A DNA stretch of 16,708 nucleotides, taken from the NCBI GenBank assembly GCA_035429725.1, contig DAOMFI010000067.1, positions 1 through 16,708 of the forward strand, written 5' to 3'. Source of the stretch: JALORV01 sp035429725. Its GTDB lineage: Bacteria; Pseudomonadota; Gammaproteobacteria; Burkholderiales; Burkholderiaceae_F. This document shows positions 6,959 to 15,302 of this stretch, piece by piece (position 1 is the first letter of the stretch; every line of letters starts with the position of its first letter). A program made the position numbers and the translations under genes. The notes beneath the pieces were generated by a model. It made no database searches. It was not told the DNA's origin and was given only the letters and a program-made list of their open reading frames with translations.

Positions 6959-8359
6959 TCACACTATTTTCGAATACCTTCGCGCCCGCTGGTCAGCCCG
7001 CAGGTAGCGGTCAAAAGTCATCGCGACCGCACGCACCAGCAGCTTGCCCTTGGGCGTGACAGTGATCCACTCGGGCGTGTTCTCAACCAGGCCTTCGTTC
7101 TCGAACAGCTTCATTTCCGCGAGTTCGGTCTTGAAGTACTCGTCGAACTTGATCATGTGCGCGGTCTCGATCGCCTCTTTGGAGACTTCGAAGTGGCACA
7201 TCAGCGCCATGATCACCGCCCGCCGCAGGATGTCGTCGCGATCGAGCGAAATGCCGCGCGCGGTCGGCAGCATGCCCACCTTCAGGCGGTCGTAGTACTC
7301 CTCGATCGTACGGACGTTCTGCGAGTAGGTCGGCCCGACCTTGCTGATGGCCGACACGCCGAGGCCGATCAGGTCGCAGTCCGGTCGCGTTGAATAGCCC
7401 TGGAAGTTTCGATGCAACCGGCCCTGGCGCTGTGCGCGCGCGAGGTCGTCGCCGGACTTGGCGAAGTGATCCATGCCGATGTAGTGATACCCGGCATCGC
7501 TCAGACGCCGGATCGCGTCGAGCATGATGTTGAGCTTCTCTTCCGGCGACGGCAGCTCGGCCGATTCGATGCGCCGCTGTGGCTTGAAGCGGTCGGGCAG
7601 GTGCGCATAGTGATAGAGCGCGATCCGCTCGGGGCTCAGCACCAGAACCTTGTCCAGCGTGCGCGCGAAGGTCTCGCGCGTCTGTTTCGGCAGGCCGTAG
7701 ATCAGGTCCAGGTTCACCGACTTGAAGTCGGCCTTGCGCGCGGCGTCGACGGTCGCCTGCGTCATCTCGAAGCTCTGCAGCCGGTTGACCGCCTTCTGCA
7801 CCTCGGGCTCGAAGTCCTGCACCCCGACCGACATCCGGTTGAACCCCAGCTTCGCCAGCGCTGCCACCTTGTCCGGTGGCGTCGAACGGGGATCGACCTC
7901 GATCGAGTACTCGCCCTTTTCCTCCAGCGGAAAACGCGCGGTCAGCACCGCCATCAGCTGCGCCAGTTCCTCGTTCGAAAGGAAGGTCGGCGTGCCGCCG
8001 CCGAAGTGCAGCTGCTCGATTTCGCGGTTGCCGGTCAGCCGGGCACTGACGAGATCCGCTTCCTTTTCGAGGTAGCCGATGTACTCTGCCGACTTGCCCT
8101 GGTCCTTGGTGATGACCTTGTTGCAGGCACAGTAGTAGCAGACGGTGCTGCAGAACGGCAGATGCACGTAGAGCGACAGCGAGGCCGCAGCGACCGCGGA
8201 CTCGCGCGCGGCCAGGGCCTCGACAAACGCGTTGACATCGAACGCCTCGACGAACCGGTCGGCGGTCGGATACGAGGTGTAGCGCGGCCCCGGCACATCG
8301 AATCGCCGCAGCGTTGCCGGGTCGGGCAGAGTCACTTCGCCGCGCGCGGTCATCAGCAT
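6959..8359 (-). CDS. hemN: Oxygen-independent coproporphyrinogen III oxidase (radical SAM)
   Basis: 466-aa cytoplasmic radical-SAM enzyme that decarboxylates coproporphyrinogen III to protoporphyrinogen IX without O2, keeping heme synthesis going under low oxygen. The cluster motif is CSTVCYYCAC (Cys70, Cys74, Cys77, Cys79), the CX3CX2CXC spacing of true HemN. GGGTPT (120-125) contacts SAM, and PGPRYTSYPTADRF near the N-terminus is characteristic of HemN rather than HemW. Length matches the family (about 457 aa in E. coli). Possible starts are GTG 8362, ATG 8359 and ATG 8353. ATG 8359 best fits the AAGGGA ribosome-binding site about 7 nt upstream. It is divergent from fnr. An FNR-type box centred at 8433.5, with a TAATAC-like -10 about 32-33 bp away, predicts anaerobic activation, as is known for hemN in other proteobacteria. 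Confidence 0.96.
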   Translation of the reverse strand: MLMTARGEVTLPDPATLRRFDVPGPRYTSYPTADRFVEAFDVNAFVEALAARESAVAAASLSLYVHLPFCSTVCYYCACNKVITKDQGKSAEYIGYLEKEADLVSARLTGNREIEQLHFGGGTPTFLSNEELAQLMAVLTARFPLEEKGEYSIEVDPRSTPPDKVAALAKLGFNRMSVGVQDFEPEVQKAVNRLQSFEMTQATVDAARKADFKSVNLDLIYGLPKQTRETFARTLDKVLVLSPERIALYHYAHLPDRFKPQRRIESAELPSPEEKLNIMLDAIRRLSDAGYHYIGMDHFAKSGDDLARAQRQGRLHRNFQGYSTRPDCDLIGLGVSAISKVGPTYSQNVRTIEEYYDRLKVGMLPTARGISLDRDDILRRAVIMALMCHFEVSKEAIETAHMIKFDEYFKTELAEMKLFENEGLVENTPEWITVTPKGKLLVRAVAMTFDRYLRADQRARRYSKIV

Positions 8360-8397
8360 CACAAATCCCTTCAGCCGGCCTTCCCCGGCCGATCAGG

Positions 8398-8404
8398 GTA
8401 TTAT
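8398..8404 (-). promoter_or_regulatory. Predicted -10 element of hemN
   Basis: On the minus strand these bases read ATAATAC, containing ATAATA or TAATAC, close to the sigma-70 TATAAT consensus and AT-rich in an otherwise GC-rich spacer. Its centre is 32-33 bp downstream of the FNR box centre, the distance expected for a class II FNR-activated promoter (activator at -41.5). This would put the transcription start near 8391, about 30 nt before the hemN start codon. No start site has been measured. Confidence 0.6.
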
Positions 8405-8418
8405 TTCGGGCTGAACTA

Positions 8419-8432
8419 GGTCAAGCTTGACC
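8419..8432. promoter_or_regulatory. Second palindrome overlapping the hemN FNR box
   Basis: GGTCAAGCTTGACC is a perfect 14-bp palindrome. Its right half (TTGACC) is shared with the left half of the FNR box at 8427-8440, giving three GTCAA/TTGAC half-sites in a row. It may be a second binding site for FNR or another regulator, or a chance by-product of the half-site spacing. Confidence 0.4.
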
Positions 8433-8440
8433 GGGGTCAA
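8427..8440. promoter_or_regulatory. FNR/Anr-type operator in the hemN-fnr spacer
   Basis: TTGACCGGGGTCAA is a perfect TTGAC-N4-GTCAA dyad, one base per half-site from the classical TTGAT-N4-ATCAA FNR consensus. It is 68-81 bp upstream of the hemN ATG and 124-137 bp upstream of the fnr ATG. Position relative to the hemN -10 fits activation. It could also let FNR control its own gene. The same half-sites recur upstream of ccoN at 15269-15282. Confidence 0.8.
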
Positions 8441-8548
8441 CGGGCCCGGAAGGGACCCGTTTGAGTGAAGGCGCCTGCGACTAAAGCCCATACGAGCGCC
8501 CCGACAATTGCGTTTCCGTATGCGTCCGAAGACCAGCGTCTTCAAGCG

Positions 8549-8554
8549 AAGGAG
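8549..8554 (+). promoter_or_regulatory. Ribosome-binding site setting the fnr start
   Basis: AAGGAG lies 9 nt before the ATG at 8564. It supports this start over the GTG at 8465, which would add 33 residues with no FNR-like features. Confidence 0.7.
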
Positions 8555-8563
8555 TACTGCTGC

Positions 8564-9295
8564 ATGAACGCGCCAGCGATCAGCATCGCCAACCTGCGTG
8601 TCGCCTGCTCAAACTGCAACCTGCGAGAGCTGTGTCTGCCGGTCGGGCTGTCCCTGAAGGAAGTCGAGCGCCTGGAAGAACTCGTCGCAACGCGCAAGCG
8701 GGTCAAGCGCGGCGATGCACTATTCCGCGCCGGCGATCGGTTCGAGTCGCTGTATGCCGTGCGCCTCGGTTTCCTGAAGAGCACCGTGATGTCCCAGGAC
8801 GGGCGCGAGCAGGTCACCGGATTCCACATGGCGGGCGAACTGGTCGGTCTCGATGGCATCAGCACCGAAGCGCACTCCTGCGACACGGTGGCGCTCGAAG
8901 ACACCGAGGTGTGCGTCATCCCGTACGACCGGCTCGAGGAAGTGGCGTCGTCCATGCCGGTTCTCCGCAACCATTTTCACAAGGTGATGAGCCGCGAGAT
9001 CGTGCGCGAGCACGGCGTCATGCTGCTGCTGGGCAGCATGCATGCCGAGGAACGCCTGGCGGCCTTCCTGCTCAACCTCTCGCAGCGCTTCGAGGCGCGC
9101 GGCTATTCACGCACCGAATTCGTGCTGCGCATGACGCGCGCCGAGATCGGCAGCTTCCTCGGCCTGAAGCTCGAAACCGTCAGCCGGGTGCTGTCGCGCT
9201 TCGCACAGGACGGGCTGATCGACGTCAACCAGAAGCACGTCCGCATCGTCAATCCGGACGGCCTGCGCCTGATCGTCTCCGGCCAGGGCGCGTAG
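8564..9295 (+). CDS. fnr: FNR-type oxygen-sensing transcription regulator
   Basis: 243-aa CRP/FNR-family regulator. In E. coli FNR, four cysteines hold an oxygen-labile [4Fe-4S] cluster that allows dimerisation and DNA binding only at low O2. All four are present: Cys15, Cys18 and Cys24 (CSNCNLRELC) and Cys117 (EVCVIP), matching E. coli Cys20, 23, 29 and 122. The cyclic-nucleotide-binding-like beta barrel follows (AGDRFESLYAVRLGFLKS, GFHMAGELVGLDGIS), then the dimer helix with AEERLAAFLLNLS. The recognition helix is LETVSRVLSRF; its Glu204, Ser207 and Arg208 are the residues that read the TTGAT-type half-site. Gene symbol could equally be anr or fnrL by local naming. It is the only plus-strand gene inside the cco/hemN region and its protein very likely regulates both flanking operons. 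Confidence 0.96.
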   Translation: MNAPAISIANLRVACSNCNLRELCLPVGLSLKEVERLEELVATRKRVKRGDALFRAGDRFESLYAVRLGFLKSTVMSQDGREQVTGFHMAGELVGLDGISTEAHSCDTVALEDTEVCVIPYDRLEEVASSMPVLRNHFHKVMSREIVREHGVMLLLGSMHAEERLAAFLLNLSQRFEARGYSRTEFVLRMTRAEIGSFLGLKLETVSRVLSRFAQDGLIDVNQKHVRIVNPDGLRLIVSGQGA

Positions 9296-9305
9296 TTCGG
9301 TGTCC

Positions 9306-9377
9306 CGGCGGCGCACGCCGCCGCGCCGGAGTACGGCCGACAGATCTTCGGTTCCGCTGAGGGGGCACGTGCGACCG
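9306..9377. repeat. Interspersed intergenic repeat, copy B (fnr 3' spacer)
   Basis: Aligns with 6838-6905 and ends in the same 13-mer GCACGTGCGACCG. It can form CGGCGC (9309-9314) paired with GCGCCG (9323-9328), the same stem position as in copy A with one compensated base pair. An alternative hairpin, CGGCGGC-GCAC-GCCGCCG at 9306-9323, begins 10 bp after the fnr stop and could serve as a terminator for fnr, although no T run follows. The element fills most of the 113-bp convergent gap between fnr and the 110-aa gene. Confidence 0.55.
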
Positions 9378-9408
9378 GCGACGCCGATCGCCTGCAACTG
9401 CTACGCCG

Positions 9409-9741
9409 CTAGCTGCGCTCGAGCGGGGCCGAGGCCGGCTCCACCAGACACTCGCGCTTCGGGCAGCCGTCCGGCCGCTCTTCGGCTGCGAGGGTGCAGC
9501 GATTCACTTCGAACGGTGAGCGTGCCAGGAAGACCGTCAGGGCGCTCGACACGGCGCCCAGTGCCCACAGGGCGAAGAATCCCAGCGTATAGACCAGCAT
9601 GCGGTCCGCTTCGACCGGCTGCCCGAACAGGTGCAGATCACTCGGATCGAACAACGAGAAGAACAGCAGTTCGGCCACGCACGCCACCAGAAACGACGGC
9701 CACAGCACCCATCCGAGTCGTTGCGCAAGACTGTCGTTCAT
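9409..9741 (-). CDS. Uncharacterised two-helix membrane protein at the end of the cco operon
   Basis: 110-aa protein I do not recognise by name. Two hydrophobic segments (about 11-31 and 47-73) predict a hairpin in the inner membrane with a short loop (FDPSDLHLFGQPVEADR). The C-terminal tail (74-110) is hydrophilic and holds three cysteines (Cys82, Cys93, Cys98) in an RCT...GCPKREC pattern that could bind a metal. The ATG at 9741 has a strong AGGAGG ribosome-binding site close upstream. It lies 34 bp after ccoH on the same strand, so it is probably cotranscribed with ccoG-ccoH, and it converges on fnr. Placement suggests a cbb3 accessory role, but that is inference from neighbours only. Codon and base use match the operon, so it looks native and real. 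Confidence 0.82.
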   Translation of the reverse strand: MNDSLAQRLGWVLWPSFLVACVAELLFFSLFDPSDLHLFGQPVEADRMLVYTLGFFALWALGAVSSALTVFLARSPFEVNRCTLAAEERPDGCPKRECLVEPASAPLERS

Positions 9742-9775
9742 GTCTCCTCCTCGCCGCGTGGCGTACCCGCGGTGA

Positions 9776-10338
9776 CTAGCGCGCCTTCAGGTTGAATCGG
9801 CCGCCGCTGCTGGCGGAGAACGAATCGTCGATGCGCCACTGCGGCGACTCCAGGATGACCTGCCACGCCACAGGTCCGCTGAGCTCACGCGTTGCGGTCG
9901 ACTGCAGCGAGCCCACGTACACCGCGCGCCGGTTGTCGACGTCCACGTCGGTCCGCGCCAGCACGGCGACACGGTCCTCGCCGGGACGTCCTGGGTGCGC
10001 CAGGCGCAAGCGCAATGCGGCCTCGGGCGGCAGTGGCCGTGCAGCCTGCAGCACGACTCGAACCCGGTCGCCGTCCGCGAATCCGGCCAGCTCCGCCTCG
10101 GCAGCAATGGCCAGCTCGCGTGCCAGCTGGGCGCGCGCCACCTCCTCGTTGATGGCCAGACCCTGCTTGTAGTAGTCGGCGACCACCGGGCCGTCGAAGC
10201 CCCGCACCGCGAGAATCGCGGTGATGATGCCGCCGACAACCGCCGTGGCAGGCAAGGCGATCAGAAACCACGGCCATCCCTGGCGGTACCACGGGGTAAC
10301 GGCATCGGCGCTCACAGCGTGCTCCCTGACGTGTTCCA

Positions 10339-10339
<1 letters not shown>
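9776..10339 (-). CDS. ccoH: FixH/CcoH-family cbb3 oxidase assembly protein
   Basis: 187-aa inner-membrane protein. In other bacteria CcoH associates with cbb3 oxidase subunits and is needed for stable assembly. One N-terminal transmembrane helix (about 24-46) is followed by the family signature PVVADYYKQGLAIN (51-64), then a periplasmic domain of beta-type sequence (about 75-187). The ATG at 10339 shares one base with the ccoG stop (TGATG), so translation is very likely coupled; a TTG three bases upstream is a weaker start. Length is within the usual FixH range. It sits in the canonical place after ccoG. Confidence 0.92.
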
Positions 10340-11814
<1,475 letters not shown>

Positions 11815-11842
11815 GGGGTTACAGCCTCAGAAACTGAAGCGC

Positions 11843-11878
11843 GGCGCCCCCGGGGAGCGCCACGACAGCCTGCAGGCT
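11843..11878. repeat. Inverted repeats in the ccoP-ccoG spacer
   Basis: Two dyads sit in the 65-bp gap. AGCCTGCAGGCT (11867-11878) is a perfect 12-bp palindrome right after the ccoP stop. A near-perfect hairpin, GGCGC-CCCC / GGGG-A-GCGCC (11843-11861), follows in the transcription direction. No T run follows. They may partly terminate or process the mRNA so that ccoG-ccoH is made at a lower level than ccoNOQP; this is inference. Confidence 0.5.
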
Positions 11879-11879
11879 A

Positions 11880-12857
11880 CTACTTTGCCGGCGCAGGAGC
11901 CGGCGTCGTTGCGGCCGCCTTGCCGCTGTTCGACAGCGACCAGACGTAGGCTGCGGCCAGGTGGATCTCCGGCCCCGTCAGAATCTGCTTGAAGCTTGGC
12001 ATCACGTTGTTGCGACCGCCGTTGATCGTTTCCGCGATCGTGGCCACGCTGCCACCGTAGAGCCAGACCTTGTCGGTGAGGTTCGGCGCGCCGAGCGCTG
12101 GGTTGCCCTTGCCGTCGGCACCGTGGCACGCGGCGCACACCGTCTCGAACTTGGCCTTGCCACGCACCGCTTTCACCGAGTCGTGCGCCGAGTCGGAAAG
12201 CGACAGCACATAGTTGGCGACGTCTTCGACCTCGGCCTTGCCGCCCACCGCCGCGCCCATCGGCGGCATGATGCCGTTGCGTCCCTCGGTCAGCGTCGCG
12301 ACGATCGTCGCCGGCGCTCCGCCATAGAGCCAGTCGCCGTCGGACAGGTTCGGGAAGCCGCGCGAGCCTCGCGCATCCGAACCATGGCACTGTGCGCAGT
12401 TGTTCAGGAAGATGCGTTCGCCCATCTGGCGGGCCTTGGGATCGGCCGCCACCTGCTCGATCGGCTGCGCCGCGTAGGCCGCGAAGATCGGCCCGAACCT
12501 GGCATCGGCCGCCTTGACCTCGGCCTGGTACTGACCCGATTGCGTCCACTTGAGTACGCCCTGCCACTGCGTGCCGAGCCCCGGATACAGCACGAGATAG
12601 ATGACCGAAAACAGCACCGTGAGGTAAAAGAGCCAGATCCACCAGCGCGGCATCGGGTTGTGGAATTCCTGCAGGTCGCCGTCCCACACGTGCCCGGTCG
12701 TCTGGATCTCGCCCTTGGCGTTGATCTGCGCCTTCACGGTACGGCGGCTCTGCAGCCACAGGAACACTGCGCAGCCGAGCACCGACACGATCGTGATGAT
12801 CGCGATGTAGTAGTCCCAGAAGGCGCTGTAGAACTGGCTCGCCCCGATGTCGTTCAT
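11880..12857 (-). CDS. ccoP: cbb3-type cytochrome c oxidase subunit III (diheme)
   Basis: 325-aa membrane-anchored diheme cytochrome c that takes electrons from soluble or membrane cytochrome c and passes them to CcoO/CcoN. Two transmembrane segments (about 14-36 and 72-92) flank the conserved DGDLQEFHNPMPRWW region. Two CxxCH heme c sites follow: CAQCH (154-158) and CAACH (241-245). Each is followed by a downstream methionine that can serve as ligand (IMPPM, about 197-200; VMPSF, 286). The two cytochrome domains share the LYGG...TI pattern. The C-terminus is a short Ala/Pro tail. The ATG at 12857 overlaps the ccoQ stop by 4 bp (ATGA), with a GGGGAAG ribosome-binding site inside ccoQ. Confidence 0.97.
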   Translation of the reverse strand: MNDIGASQFYSAFWDYYIAIITIVSVLGCAVFLWLQSRRTVKAQINAKGEIQTTGHVWDGDLQEFHNPMPRWWIWLFYLTVLFSVIYLVLYPGLGTQWQGVLKWTQSGQYQAEVKAADARFGPIFAAYAAQPIEQVAADPKARQMGERIFLNNCAQCHGSDARGSRGFPNLSDGDWLYGGAPATIVATLTEGRNGIMPPMGAAVGGKAEVEDVANYVLSLSDSAHDSVKAVRGKAKFETVCAACHGADGKGNPALGAPNLTDKVWLYGGSVATIAETINGGRNNVMPSFKQILTGPEIHLAAAYVWSLSNSGKAAATTPAPAPAK

Positions 12858-13030
12858 CTGTTCTTCCCCTGTTCTCCGCTGCGAAGAGCTTCTTTCTCGT
12901 CCGCGAACGGCAGCTCGGATGCTTCCTTGAATCCCTTGCGTGCGCTCTTGCTGTAGGCCCAGGCCACGATGGCGATGAAGCCGATGAACCCCAGCAGGGT
13001 CAGCACGGCGCGTGCGTCATTCAGGTCCAT
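12854..13030 (-). CDS. ccoQ: cbb3-type oxidase small subunit CcoQ (FixQ)
   Basis: 58-aa single-span membrane protein found by translating the gap between ccoO and ccoP. It begins MDLNDARAVLTLLGFIGF. A hydrophobic helix (about 8-25) is followed by WAYSKSARKGFKEASELPF, matching the CcoQ/FixQ pattern of helix, WAY/WAW, basic stretch, then acidic tail. CcoQ is thought to stabilise the CcoNOP complex. It starts 3 bp after the ccoO stop and overlaps ccoP by 4 bp, so it is fully embedded in the operon. Its size and position are canonical. The sequence is short, so homology rests on pattern and context. Confidence 0.92.
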   Translation of the reverse strand: MDLNDARAVLTLLGFIGFIAIVAWAYSKSARKGFKEASELPFADEKEALRSGEQGKNR

Positions 13031-13033
13031 GAA

Positions 13034-13648
13034 TCAGCGCAGTCCCTTGAGTTCCACGCCCAGCCCCTGCAGATACGCGATGACGGCGTCGAGCTCGGTC
13101 TTGCCCTTCAGGGCCTCGGGTGCCTTCGCGATCTCTTCGTCGGTGTACGGCACGCCGACCGTCCGCAGCGCCTTCATGCGCGCCTGGATGTCCGCACCGT
13201 CGAGCTTGGTCTTCTCGAACCATGGATACGCCGGCATGTTCGATTCCGGCACGACATCGCGCGGATTATTGAAGTGGATGCGGTGCCAGTCGTCCGAGTA
13301 GCGCGCGCCGACCCGCGCCAGGTCCGGGCCGGTGCGCTTGCTGCCCCACTGGAACGGGTGGTCGTAGACGAACTCGCCGGCCACCGAGTAGTGGCCGTAG
13401 CGCAGCGTCTCGGCACGGAATGGCCGGATCATCTGCGAGTGGCAGTTGTAGCAGCCCTCGCGGATGTAGATGTCGCGGCCGACGAGGCGCAGCGGCTCGT
13501 AGGGCTTGATGCCCTTGACCGGGGTGACGACGTCGCGCTGGAAGTACAGCGGCACGATCTCGACCAGGCCACCGACGGCGATGACCAGGATGACGAGGAC
13601 GATCAGCAAGGGAACGCTTTGCTCGATCTTGTCATGCGTGATTTTCAT
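13034..13648 (-). CDS. ccoO: cbb3-type cytochrome c oxidase subunit II (monoheme)
   Basis: 204-aa membrane-anchored monoheme cytochrome c that relays electrons from CcoP to the heme b of CcoN. One N-terminal helix (about 12-34) anchors a periplasmic domain. Heme c attaches at CYNCH (66-70), within the strongly conserved REGCYNCHSQMIRPF. The probable axial methionine is Met138 (ESNMPAYPW). Other CcoO hallmarks are GHYSVAGEFVYDHPFQWGSKRTGPDLARVG and HFNNPRDVVP. Length is typical. The ATG at 13648 has an AGAGGAA ribosome-binding site and lies 30 bp after ccoN; the stop is 3 bp before ccoQ. Confidence 0.98.
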   Translation of the reverse strand: MKITHDKIEQSVPLLIVLVILVIAVGGLVEIVPLYFQRDVVTPVKGIKPYEPLRLVGRDIYIREGCYNCHSQMIRPFRAETLRYGHYSVAGEFVYDHPFQWGSKRTGPDLARVGARYSDDWHRIHFNNPRDVVPESNMPAYPWFEKTKLDGADIQARMKALRTVGVPYTDEEIAKAPEALKGKTELDAVIAYLQGLGVELKGLR

Positions 13649-13678
13649 CGTGATTCCTCTTGTCCTTTGCGTTCGCCC

Positions 13679-15112
13679 TCAGGCGTGGGCCACGGCCGCC
13701 GGAATCGGCGCATCGACGGACTTGCCGGCGGCGATCGTCTTGAACGTGTTCCACAGCATCAGGAACATGCCCGCGAGGTACAGCAGACCGCCGAGCAGCC
13801 GGATCACGTAGAACGGATAGGTCGACTTCACGCTCTCGATGAACGTGTATGTGAGCGTGCCGTCGTCATTGACTGCGCGCCACATCAGGCCCTGCATGAC
13901 GCCGGCGATCCACATGGCGGCGATGTAGAGCACGATGCCGATGGTGGCCACCCAGAAGTGCGTCGTCACCAGCCGCATGCTGGCCATCTCGGTGCGGCCG
14001 TACAGGCGCGGCAGCAGGTAGTAGATCGCGCCGATCGACACCAGCCCGACCCAGCCCAGCGCGCCGGAGTGCACGTGGCCGATCGTCCAGTCCGTGTAGT
14101 GACTGAGCGCGTTGACGGTCTTGATCGACATCATCGGCCCTTCGAAGGTCGACATGCCGTAGAAAGACAAGGAGACGATCAGGAACTTGAGGATCGGGTC
14201 GTCACGCAGTTTGTGCCACGCGCCGCTCAACGTCATGATGCCGTTGATCATGCCGCCCCAGGACGGTGCCAGCAGGATCAGCGAGAAGATCATGCCGAGC
14301 GACTGCGCCCAGTCGGGCAGCGCGGTGTAGTGCAGGTGGTGCGGGCCGGCCCACATGTAGGTGAAGATCAGCGCCCAGAAGTGCACCACCGACAGGCGGT
14401 ACGAGAACACCGGGCGCCCCGCCGCCTTCGGCACGAAGTAGTACATGATCCCCAGGAAGCCCGCGGTCAGGAAGAAACCCACCGCGTTGTGGCCGTACCA
14501 CCACTGCACCATCGCGTCGGTTGCGCCCGGATATGCTGAGTACGACTTCCACAGGCCGGCCGGCACGGCGGCGCTGTTGACCAGGTGCAGCACCGCTACC
14601 GTGATGATGAACGCGCCGTAGAACCAGTTGGCGACGTAGATGTGCTTGACCTTGCGGTTGACGATCGTGCCGAAGAACACGACCGCGTAGGCCACCCAGA
14701 CCAGCGTGATCAGGATGTCGATCGGCCACTCGAGCTCGGCGTACTCCTTGCCGCTGGTGACGCCGAGCGGCAGCGTGATCGCCGCGGCCAGAATGACGAG
14801 TTGCCAGCCCCAGAAGGTGAACGCCACCAGCGGGCCGCCCCAGAGGCGGGCCTGCGAAGTGCGCTGGACCACGTAATAGCTCGTGGCGAACAGCGCGCAC
14901 CCGCCAAAGGCGAAGATGACCGCGTTCGTGTGCAGCGGCCGCAGGCGCCCGAAACTGAGCCACGGAATCCCGAAGTTCAGTTCCGGCCAGGCCATCTGCG
15001 CGGCGATGATGACGCCGACCAGCATGCCGACGATGCCCCACACCACGGTCATGACGGAAAACTGCCGCACGACCTTGTAGTTATAGGTGTCCGCAGTAAC
15101 GGCTGAGTTCAT
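13679..15112 (-). CDS. ccoN: cbb3-type cytochrome c oxidase subunit I (catalytic)
   Basis: 477-aa, 12-helix catalytic subunit that reduces O2 to water at a heme b3-CuB site and pumps protons, with high O2 affinity. Expected ligands are all present: His61 (RPLHTN) and His348 for low-spin heme b, His346 for heme b3 (TIGHVHSG), and His208 (WWYGHNAV), His258 and His259 (GPHHLHY) for CuB. Tyr252 is the cross-linked active-site tyrosine used by cbb3 enzymes. Glu324 (STFEGPMM) is the conserved glutamate near heme b3. The ATG at 15112 has a GAGGAA ribosome-binding site; a longer in-frame reading to 15277 would cross the predicted promoter and has no conserved residues. It leads the ccoNOQP operon, with an FNR-type box 157-170 bp upstream. 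Confidence 0.98.
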   Translation of the reverse strand: MNSAVTADTYNYKVVRQFSVMTVVWGIVGMLVGVIIAAQMAWPELNFGIPWLSFGRLRPLHTNAVIFAFGGCALFATSYYVVQRTSQARLWGGPLVAFTFWGWQLVILAAAITLPLGVTSGKEYAELEWPIDILITLVWVAYAVVFFGTIVNRKVKHIYVANWFYGAFIITVAVLHLVNSAAVPAGLWKSYSAYPGATDAMVQWWYGHNAVGFFLTAGFLGIMYYFVPKAAGRPVFSYRLSVVHFWALIFTYMWAGPHHLHYTALPDWAQSLGMIFSLILLAPSWGGMINGIMTLSGAWHKLRDDPILKFLIVSLSFYGMSTFEGPMMSIKTVNALSHYTDWTIGHVHSGALGWVGLVSIGAIYYLLPRLYGRTEMASMRLVTTHFWVATIGIVLYIAAMWIAGVMQGLMWRAVNDDGTLTYTFIESVKSTYPFYVIRLLGGLLYLAGMFLMLWNTFKTIAAGKSVDAPIPAAVAHA

Positions 15113-15240
15113 GTGTTCCTCGTGCTGTAGGACTGGTGCCTCCGCGCACTCTGGCGCGCGCGCGGGCAGGTGTGGATCGGGTTCCCCGTCTGTTCGAATG
15201 GCACGCCAGGGACCAGCGCGTGCTCCGATACCCGGAGCGC

Positions 15241-15246
15241 ATGCTA
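15241..15246 (-). promoter_or_regulatory. Predicted -10 element of ccoNOQP
   Basis: Reads TAGCAT on the minus strand. Its centre (15243.5) is exactly 32 bp from the centre of the FNR box (15275.5), the class II FNR geometry, with no need for a good -35. The implied start near 15234 gives a leader of about 122 nt before the ccoN ATG. Confidence 0.6.
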
Positions 15247-15268
15247 GAAAGCGGCCCCTGCGGAACGG

Positions 15269-15282
15269 TTGACACAAGTCAA
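15269..15282. promoter_or_regulatory. FNR/Anr-type operator upstream of ccoN
   Basis: TTGACACAAGTCAA is a perfect TTGAC-N4-GTCAA dyad with the same half-sites as the box between hemN and fnr. FNR or Anr control of ccoNOQP is known in other proteobacteria. The fnr gene about 6 kb away encodes a regulator whose recognition-helix residues suit this site. Confidence 0.85.
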
Positions 15283-15302
15283 TCGCGACTCAACGACCAT
15301 AC

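Noticed and set aside
6703..7059. Several short open frames through the hemN-TauE/SafE spacer
   Set aside because: They translate hairpins and direct repeats and overlap the real gene ends; overlapping frames are open on both strands, as expected from repeat DNA.
13274..14539. Plus-strand open frame of 421 codons across ccoO and ccoN
   Set aside because: Antisense to two canonical oxidase genes; His/Asp/Arg-rich sequence typical of a reverse-strand shadow.
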